Assembly (NCBI GenBank): GCA_033557685.1
Contig: JAWQRN010000586.1
Coordinates: forward strand, 1 to 28,141
Source of the DNA: Sperchopsis tessellata
Taxonomy: Eukaryota > Arthropoda > Insecta > Coleoptera > Hydrophilidae
Length of the DNA stretch: 28,141 nucleotides
Direction of reading: 5' to 3'
Below the pieces are notes generated by a model that was not told the DNA's origin, made no database searches, and saw nothing but the letters and a program-made list of their open reading frames with translations. How positions within the stretch are numbered: the first letter of the stretch is position 1; every line of letters starts with the position of its first letter. Position numbers and translations under genes: made by a program. Positions 21,773 to 28,141 of this stretch are shown here, one piece after another.

Positions 21773-21878
21773 TCGTTGAATTCCAGGAGTTGTTTATGCG
21801 CTGTATTAGTACATGCTTTAGTTCACTGCACCTCTATTTGTTCACTTTAATTTAAAATATTATTTTAACCCTGAAAAA

Positions 21879-22550
21879 TGTCTATGGAAAAGAGTGTAAT
21901 ACATGCATGTTTACTTTTCAAATTTAAACTTGGGACGAACGCAGCATAAACTGCAAAACAAATTGTACTGCGTTTGGAAAATAAGAAGTTACATCGACAA
22001 TTGTCCAGAGAAGATGTGAAAATTTGCTATACGGGATGCATCCTTAGGAGACAAAGCTACATCAGGTAGACCATCAAATTTAAATATAGACAAATTAGAG
22101 GCAATTATTGAAGCAAATTCCACTTTAACGTGTGAACAGTTTGCAGAAATGTACAAAGTGACGAAAAATATTGAATCATTTGCATGTAATAGAAAAGAGA
22201 TGGAAATAAAGTAAATGAGTACCCCAAGATCTAACTACCAATAACACATTACAGCACCTTACAATTTTCGCACTTTATATTTTACACTTAAAATTTGAAA
22301 TTTTTACCATGGAGGAGAAATGGATTATGTATTCCAACTATAAACATGCTCACCACTAGGTATCATCAAGTGATCCACCAATACCTAATCTAAAATTAAC
22401 TGCACGGAAGATTCTTCTCTGTATTTTGTAGACTTTAAAAGTATATGTTGGTCAAACTCTCATAATAAACATTTATAGTGAACAGATGCAACGAGTACAC
22501 AATACCGTAACAAAAACAATCAGGAATGGTATGTCATCATAGAATGTAAA
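21879..22550 (+). pseudogene. second mariner-family transposase (SETMAR/Hsmar1-like type), 3'-truncated
   Basis: It starts MSMEKSVIHACLLFKFKLG at 21879, the N-terminal helix-turn-helix of the mariner group that gave rise to SETMAR. A stop follows at TNAA and then a frame change. ASLGDKATSGRPSNLNIDKL (about 22043) is the linker before the second helix-turn-helix, followed by EAIIEANSTLTCEQFAEMYK. The catalytic region begins TMEEKWIMYSNYKHAHH near 22306: the Asp expected before EKW is Glu here (codon 22312-22314). TARKILLCI and YSEQMQRVHN follow (about 22408-22500). The part with the second and third catalytic Asp is gone, replaced by LINE sequence from about 22555. It is clearly a different subfamily from the mariner at 7199-8200. 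Confidence 0.85.
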
Positions 22551-22554
22551 CCTT

Positions 22555-22962
22555 AAGATATAATTGAGTGAAATAATGCAAAATACGCTGTCAGAGCTGC
22601 ATCTTCACCAATAGACTTTCGCACTCTTTTGATTGCGTACACAACAGAACAACATTTGCCACAATATATAATTTCCGAGAAATTGTACAGCTTCCCCACA
22701 CGCACTCTGGGGTCCAAACGAACTAAATTCCGTTTTATCTCGATTTAAAAGCAACTGATATACAGCAAACCAGCAGTTTACTTCCTCGAGAATCATGTCT
22801 GCAACTTCATTTAATAGGGCCGGATCACCCTCCCGGATAATAAACGTGGTGTCGTCAACAAATAACACATATTTCGTTGCCACGCTATTGGGAAGGTCAT
22901 TTACAGCGATTAAAAACAACAGAGACTCCAATGATAAACGATGCGACCTTTTCGAAAGGGGA
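22555..22962 (-). pseudogene. Jockey-like LINE reverse transcriptase fragment
   Basis: On the minus strand the ORF from 22985 to 22605 gives LESLLFLIAVNDLPNSVATK, then the catalytic LFVDDTTFI near 22850, then ILEEVNCWFAVYQLLLNRDK (the usual W-x-x-x-N-x-L-x-x-N-x-x-KT block) and VQFLG. A further piece, DAALTAYFALFHS, lies at about 22575-22612 and matches the next conserved part. The fragment is cut at both ends: by the repeat at 22963 upstream and by the mariner remnant downstream. The Asp pair of the YxDD-type box is intact. The upstream motif normally reading PQGS is damaged. It differs from the plus-strand Jockey-like LINE at 9.97-12.5 kb in detail, so it is probably another subfamily. Confidence 0.85.
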
Positions 22963-23070
22963 TGCAAAATGGTACGTGTTTTCAAAAATAGACTACGTTT
23001 TATGGCACATCATTGGAAAACCAGAGAATATGACCATTGACATCGCCGGAGGACATAACGACCGATTCTG
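22963..23070 (+). repeat. dispersed repeat, copy B (partner at 18839-18965)
   Basis: The plus strand begins AAAATGGTACGTGTTTTCAA and aligns to copy A through GGAGGACATAACGACCGATT. It lies exactly between the minus-strand LINE RT fragment and the minus-strand BEL/Pao integrase remnant, as an insertion would. Unlike copy A it has no AT tract at its end. The ORFs at 22795-23040 and 22877-23071 are open frames through this repeat, not genes. Confidence 0.6.
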
Positions 23071-23084
23071 AATACAATCAATTT

Positions 23085-24560
23085 TCGGCTGTAAGAATTC
23101 CCCCGGCCATGTTTAATTTTAGAAGAAACGTGTGAACGTACATTTAGGGACCTTAACTCTTACTGTTAATACAGCTTCAATTGAAAGACTACAGCTGTCC
23201 TCTAGATCTACAGTTTTAATAGCCATACATTTAAAAATGCAAAAGTGTGACTTTGTTACAGGTGAGTTACGCTGCTTGGACTCCTTTATGAGGAAAGTTC
23301 ATGCCCAATCATTTGCAATCTTTATGAAAAGGATTCCTTGTTGGAAACGTAAGAGAGGTATGGATCCCATCGATATGGTGGGAGTTTGTGCGGAAAGGCT
23401 ATAGTGTGATGTAGGGCGAAATATGCGAAATCTAATAAATCTACGTGCGGTGATTATCGAGAACCGTTGAGTTAGAAAGGCTTCTATTAGTTGTAGACCA
23501 GCATGCAACTGCAAGCGATAGTAATGATATGATATTAGATCAGTGACATACGACTTTGTTAATAATAATATGGGATATTTGGACTGTATACTCATAGTGG
23601 AGTGTTACAGTCTACCTCCAATATGAACAATTCCAATGTCGACAATGAAGGGATAGAGCGGCAACCAAATCTTCAGACATCAATCTGAATGTAACGAGGA
23701 GAATTCTGAGGTGAATGATAGCAAATCGAAACGTTTAGCAATTGGAATTACATGATTATGACGCCAACAAAGGCTGTAAGGGGTGAAACATTGCAAGCCG
23801 GAGGAACTAGAAACTTTTGCGATTATTTTTAAGTGCATGAGAGGGTATTGCGTTTATCACCAGTGATGCAGTGTGTGATTTATATTCTTGTGATGAGTTT
23901 GTAAATGGTAGAGATATAATATATCTTCCTGTAAGATCTTTTATATGAGACTGTTTGAAATACATTGCAGCTTGAGCATCGTCAGGGCTTAGTATAGAAG
24001 GTTGGACAGGTTCTTCAATTTCCAAAGAATTGTGCATTCTTCGTCCCATGGTAGAAACGGAGTCTATTAAAAAGATTTTAGAACTTGAGGGAGTAGAATA
24101 AGTGAGCTTTCCCATTATGATGTAACCCAGGATAGTGGGTAATATGGATGGCGCACCTATTATAGGCGCAATTCAGAGCTTATGCAAAATTTGAGGGTAC
24201 AGCTAAAGGTAAGGTGACAAATTTTCGAAATGTCGATGATAGTACTAATCTTTCCAGTAGATTCGGGGTGATCTGCGGCAATACTATGGCATCAGCTACT
24301 ATTGATAGAACTTTAGCATAGACTGATCTTATGTGGCACATTAATCTATATTTACTGCGTGATACAGAAGCTTGTCATATACCAGCGATAATAACAGGGT
24401 GGTGAAATTGCGGTAACCCAAGTTTTTCTACGAACCTATGTATAATTGTAGATATGTTCGACCTGGGTCAATAATTGCCCTCATAAAGTTAAGGATACCT
24501 TAATGGTCTGCGATATTTACGGTAGTTATATTTTCAAGTCATTATAGTACTCTCTGTAAA
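23085..24560 (-). pseudogene. BEL/Pao LTR retrotransposon pol remnant: protease, RT start, integrase
   Basis: Read on the minus strand from about 24560, VNIADH-GILNFMRAIIDPG contains the aspartyl protease active site (IIDPG at about 24462-24475). HHPVIIAGI, ADAIVLPQITPNLLERLVL and LPLAVPSNFA follow (the DUF1758-type protease region). The ORF 24115-23807 has LEIEEPVQPSILSPDDAQ and GRYIISLPFT, the conserved lead-in to the BEL reverse transcriptase. Only about 200 bases later the integrase zinc-binding region appears in the ORF 23595-23299: YPILLLTKSYVTDLISYHYY, LHAGLQLIEAFLTQRFSIIT and a MGSIPLLRFQQG connector. The core then begins, with FCIFKCMAIKTVDLEDS and LSIEAVL, and stops at about 23090. 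So nearly all of RT and RNase H is deleted, as are gag, the end of the integrase and any LTR. The plus-strand ORF at 23132-23404 is a shadow of this. Confidence 0.88.
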
Positions 24561-24569
24561 ATATCAAAG

Positions 24570-26500
24570 GTCCATTTACATGTCTTGATTTGTTTTGTTT
24601 TAATATTTTTAAAAATATATCTATACTATTTGATGTTCTACCCTGCATTGAGAGTTTTGTCATAGCCTCAGAAATAATAATGTAGGTAACATGGGCAGCG
24701 ATTAACGATCTATTTCTTTATTATTTTAGTCTATTAATTGATTACGAAAATTTTAGTTGTGTATACATTTATCGGTAAGCAAATAATTCTATCCATAGCA
24801 AATTCTGTATTAGCTGTAATAGCATTCCAATAAATATCTGCAGCCATATTTACCACATTTATTAGGGAAATATACAACGAAATAAATATTTTATGCGTTT
24901 TGTTTATTTATGTGTACATCTACTAAAATTATATTATCTATGTGTCGTTATTCCCAGATCTAAACACTTTTGTAAAATGTATGTGTGTTTAAGTTGTATT
25001 AAATGGTGTGTATACATACCGTCTAGACCAGCAAAAGTAAATTTGCTAACTCTGCTGCAAGTGTTGCTAAAGACGCAACAAAAGATTTCCATTGAATCAG
25101 CTCTCTCCATAAAAGTCTCTATTCAAATGATCCTCCCGTGAATAATTTAGAAGAAAGTTCCTGTCAAGTTGAGACTTGGCGAAACTATCGATTGTACTTG
25201 AAAAATAAAGAGTAGCACACTTCCATTTTTTTTTTCATCTAACTCCGAGCTTTAATATTAAATGCTTCATTCAGTGAACTGAACTTTTCTTAATCAACGT
25301 TATTTCAACTCTGGAATTCATGAACACTATAAAATTTTAGATTAGATTATAGATTACTCGGTAATTTTGCTTTAAGTTTAAATTCCATACACCAATAGGT
25401 ATAATGGTGGAATCATCATGAAGGTGAACAAAAATACTTGTTTTTTTGGATATAAATAATTTCAAAGTTTGAACATATTGTTCAGTTTTATGTACTGTAC
25501 ACTATGCACTAAAATACTGTTTTATTATACGCTACCAAACGTTATAGTATAATTGTGACTCATTTTGAATTTGATTGTGACGTCTTAGCTAGAGGCCATA
25601 TTATTCCATAGAATTAGAGTTGTTTTGGTTCATTTAATGGATCTTATCCTGATAATATTGACAAATTTCCACTTTGAAATATACCAACCAATAGCTTATT
25701 ATACATAGTTATCTTAAAAATACCAAAATCCAAAGAGTCTAACGGCTTCAAATTTGTGTGTAGTAGAGAGATATTCTGAGGGGTGTAATATTTTGCTACA
25801 TAACAAATAAACTGACTGAACTATGGGAAGAATGATCATCAGAGGCAATGAGAAGTGATCAGTCCTTTGGACCATTGTTATAAAATCGAAAGGGAAGAAA
25901 TGAAAATTTGACATCCACCCACATTAACTAACAGAATAACAAGCAATTAGATAGGCACCTCCTCGTATCCAAATACCCTAAATGTGAGTTGCATGGCATA
26001 AACTGTGATAATCTATCATCATGTGTAGTAGTAGGCACAAAATTAAACTGAAGTGTTACTTTGTCCTATGCTTATATGTCATAATTAGATTTTGTTGTTG
26101 ACATTAAGCTTACTAATTAAAAATATAGTCGCAAAGTGATACGAAAAAGTCCATCTACTATAATTAATGCGAAAGAGTGATAACATAAGGTTCCTGACAT
26201 GAGGATTGATGAAGGAGAACATGAACCTAAAATAGTTGTTTTTCGAGATACTTTCCTGCAAAGAATCATAAATCACGTTTTTGCGAATATCTCAAAAACG
26301 GTTAAACATAGCGGAATAAAATTTGGTAGATTTGAATAACTATAGAAACTACAAATTTCAGCATGTATTTAAGTCACCACATTGACTAGGGGTAGAACAT
26401 ACAGATGGTAGGTTTGAGTGCTTCAGTTATATTTGTTTACTTTTTATAAAGTAAGTGCTCTGAGCTATGAATATTTTATTTTACATTTATAAATACAAAA
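24570..26500. other. unassigned AT-rich region
   Basis: Short ORFs at 24893-25141 (plus), 25914-25714 (minus) and 26276-26085 (minus) carry no motif I recognise. The stretch near 26280-26330 (CGAATATCTCAAAAACGG) has the look of a dispersed repeat but has no partner in the window. No RNA gene was seen. Confidence 0.45.
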
Positions 26501-26505
26501 CGAAG

Positions 26506-26690
26506 ATATATCGAGGAAACCGGCCAATATATTAAATACAGAAATCAAATACGCATCGAAAATTAAGATAAACAAGCCGAAATTGCAGTGGATACTTGTT
26601 TCTTCATTTAAGCTTGTTTCTCTTAATTTTTCGATGCATATTTGATTTATCATGTATTTAATATATTGACTTGGCCGGTTTTCTCGATAT
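26506..26690. repeat. long hairpin: about 72-79 bp inverted repeats around a 34 bp loop
   Basis: The left arm 26506-26577 and the right arm 26612-26690 are complementary along almost their whole length with a few small indels. Shared blocks, read on the left-arm strand, are TATCGAG, AACCGGCCAA, ATATATTAAATACA, AATCAAATA, GCATCGAAAA and TTAAGA, then AAACAAGC. The transcript of either strand would fold into a stem of roughly 70 base pairs. A foldback MITE is the simplest explanation; a precursor for small RNAs is possible. No target-site duplication is obvious, partly because the right flank is itself palindromic. The minus-strand ORF 26653-26465 runs through the hairpin and is not a gene. Confidence 0.85.
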
Positions 26691-26707
26691 TTGATTTAAT
26701 CAAATAT
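26687..26707. repeat. near-perfect 21 bp palindrome at the hairpin's right edge
   Basis: ATATTTGATT and AATCAAATAT flank a single T. It overlaps the last bases of the long hairpin. It may be a target-site feature or part of a terminal repeat. Confidence 0.7.
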
Positions 26708-26916
26708 TAAAATTATACATTCATGTACGGCCAAGGAAGCAACAAATTCTTACAGGTGTGTTGCGTTTTTTTTTCTCATATGAACCACTTTCGAATAAAA
26801 TAGCAAAATGCTGTTGAAGGTGACTATTTAAGGTGAATATTTAATAATATGCTCTGTATTACATCAAAAGTAAAGAAAATTTTTTATGCAAATCCAATGT
26901 ACTATAAGATAAGGCT
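26708..26916. other. unassigned short stretch
   Basis: Nothing is recognised between the hairpin and the heparanase-like ORF. Confidence 0.4.
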
Positions 26917-27228
26917 TTAAGTAAGCTGAATAAGTAAATATTTTCTTTTTCTGATTTCTATACAATCCCATACGCTGAAATGAAAACATAAATGGTCGAG
27001 AAAATTCAAATTTGGCTGGTCGTCTTTATCGACGAATGGAAATCTAAATGTTCCCAAAATATGTGCTTCCGTATTTGTTAATGTGAGGTTGCGTAAAACT
27101 ATACCGTTTAAAGCATGTGTGTAGTGCAAGTAGAAGTACTCGTACCCCTGGTTTTGTAGAGGTGTTGCACGTGAATCTTTGAAAATCTTTCCACCTAAGC
27201 GGTTTACATTTTTTAAGTAAGTTGACAT
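26917..27228 (-). CDS. heparanase-like (glycoside hydrolase family 79) C-terminal fragment, possible exon or pseudogene
   Basis: The 103-codon ORF on the minus strand has no stop across its length, unlike every transposon piece here. Residues 8-15 (VNRLGGKI) fit the conserved R/K-L-x-G-x-x-V/I start of the heparanase C-terminal beta domain. Residues about 28-41 (GYEYFYLHYTHALN) fit the Y-x-H-C-T segment, with Tyr in place of the usual Cys. GIVLRNLTLTNTEAHI follows, in the place of the strand carrying the N-L-x-N-x-T pattern, and FRFPF fits the motif that closes it. Heparanases cleave heparan sulfate chains in lysosomes and the matrix, but the catalytic barrel is not in the window. The last 25 residues do not match; TTTCATTTCAG near 26965 looks like a splice acceptor, and CTTAG near 27190 could be one for this exon. 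It could be a real 3' exon or a decayed duplicate. Confidence 0.4.
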   Translation of the reverse strand: MSTYLKNVNRLGGKIFKDSRATPLQNQGYEYFYLHYTHALNGIVLRNLTLTNTEAHILGTFRFPFVDKDDQPNLNFLDHLCFHFSVWDCIEIRKRKYLLIQLT

Positions 27229-27339
27229 ATATTTATTATATTTTTATTTCCCAAGATAAAATTAAGATGAGAGATAATAGGACTAGTTTTTTCTTGGTCA
27301 ATAATTCAAAAATTCTAAGGAAACGAAATAATATATTTA

Positions 27340-27960
27340 ATAAACAAGAACGAAATTACATATTAACACCTTTCAGTGTAATTATTTTTTCTGTGATTCT
27401 TCGTCCTTCCTTTGAAAATATTCAATCTCTCGCCACAGACGTTCCCACAATGCATACCTGGTTTTTAGCGAGGAGGTAGTTTTGGATACATTATTTTTCT
27501 TTCTTCCCACCAATGAAGAGGACCGCTTAGTCTTGGACATAATTGTACTTCTAAATATTTTTCAACCTGGATAAAAACTTGTGATCTTGGATTTTTCTTA
27601 ACCATTGTTGAAACTTGTTTATCGAAGTCGTTCCAAATTTTGGAGGATAATCTTGTATTTTCTTATGTTCCCTGTATATACCTTATTTCCACGTAGAAAC
27701 TAGAATGTCTGTATTCTAATACATTTTGTTTAGTATCTTTAAAATAATTTTCTTGAGAAAACTCATATTGTTTAAATAGGAGATGAAAAAGTGTAGCCAG
27801 GGAATATATTACATTTTCTTCTTTATTATTTAATTTAGTATTAATCTTAGATATTATTCTTTTAACAAGATTTTTAGCTTCTTCTGGCAAGTCTCCAGAT
27901 TCTTCTAAATATTTTCTACGTCGTTTTTGTGGCAAAGGATTTTGCAAAGTAGAGAAATGA
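27340..27960 (-). pseudogene. hAT transposase C-terminal half (ZBED type) with dimerisation domain
   Basis: The ORF 27947-27663 (minus) gives LPEEAKNLVKRIISK and then ENVIYSLATLFHLLFKQYEF, where hAT proteins have an AT-x-LDPRFK motif; the Asp is lost. After a stop, the hAT C-terminal dimerisation region continues in other frames: FIQVEKYLEVQLCPRL, GPLHWWEERKIMYPKLPP (about 27500) and finally TSVARD-IFSKEGRRITEK (about 27385-27435), the T-S-V-x-x-E-R-x-F-S-K-x-G signature. At least one stop and one frameshift interrupt it. The N-terminal BED zinc finger and the first catalytic Asp are not visible up to the window end. The plus-strand ORF at 27222-27479 is a shadow. Confidence 0.88.
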
Positions 27961-28141
27961 AGATATTGAATGATACAGGTAGTTTAGCTTAGGTATCTAT
28001 TATTTTTTAAAATAAAATCAATTTATCGTCGATTGAGGAAGATTGTTAATCATAAATGAAAATCAGAAATTAGTGAATGAATAGAAAAGAAGTGACGTAT
28101 TTGCAAAAGTATGTAATAGTACGAGATTAAACAGTGACGGC
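27961..28141. other. unassigned window end
   Basis: This is where the central hAT region would continue on the minus strand, but I recognise no motif. Confidence 0.4.

Noticed and set aside
22795..23071. Two overlapping plus-strand ORFs
   Set aside because: They run across the LINE RT (minus) and the unidentified repeat; no independent gene evidence.
23132..23404. 90-codon plus-strand ORF, protein-like in composition
   Set aside because: The minus strand here encodes BEL/Pao integrase motifs, which explains the composition.
26270..26345. Possible conserved repeat containing CTCAAAAACGG
   Set aside because: The wording feels familiar from insect repeats but no partner copy is in the window and I cannot name a family.
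1..28141. CRISPR array, prophage, plasmid or bacterial operon
   Set aside because: No regularly spaced repeats, no dense ORFs, no ribosome binding sites; all recognisable genes are eukaryotic transposons.

Overview
The window reads as non-coding, AT-rich (roughly 70% by eye) eukaryotic DNA from an arthropod, most likely an insect. The evidence is the mix of decayed transposable elements: piggyBac, two mariner subfamilies, a ZBED-type hAT, BEL/Pao, Penelope-like elements, Jockey-like LINEs, and a LINE of the kind often annotated as craniofacial-development-protein-2-like in insects. I saw no operon-like layout, bacterial promoter or ribosome binding site pattern, CRISPR array or rRNA. I do not name a species.

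Layout, left to right. Positions 116-1858 hold a broken piggyBac-like element with candidate terminal inverted repeats. Positions 2440-3040 hold a plus-strand Penelope-like fragment with a GIY-YIG domain. Near 3206-3280 is a tRNA-derived SINE head or tRNA pseudogene. Positions 3575-4003 are a 5'-truncated LINE 3' end. Positions 4358-4690 are bounded by inverted repeats and rich in TTTATAAA dyads. Positions 5021-7198 are mostly unassigned. Positions 7199-8200 are an internally deleted mariner (DD34D). Positions 8205-9970 are unassigned. Positions 9974-12515 are a near-complete but shattered Jockey-like LINE, lying tail-to-tail with a minus-strand LINE at 12510-13290. Positions 14800-16750 are a minus-strand Penelope-like element. 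Positions 16751-21420 are mainly microsatellites and unassigned DNA, plus one copy of a repeat near 18.9 kb. Positions 21.88-24.56 kb pack four remnants together: a second mariner, a minus-strand LINE RT, the second copy of the 18.9 kb repeat, and a deleted BEL/Pao element. Positions 26506-26690 form a long hairpin. Positions 26917-27228 (minus) are an intact ORF resembling the C-terminal part of heparanase (GH79). Positions 27340-27960 (minus) are the C-terminal half of a hAT transposase.

Nothing here forms a working pathway. Every transposase and reverse transcriptase is interrupted by stops, frameshifts or deletions, so this is an old mobile-element graveyard. The only candidate host coding sequence is the heparanase-like ORF; a signal-peptide-like ORF at 21454 is weaker. 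I did not find a convincing new biological system. The items most worth a second look are the 26.5 kb hairpin, the heparanase-like ORF, the repeat pair at 18.9/23.0 kb and the inverted-repeat unit at 4.36-4.69 kb. All family calls are from recognising protein motifs by eye; no database search was run.
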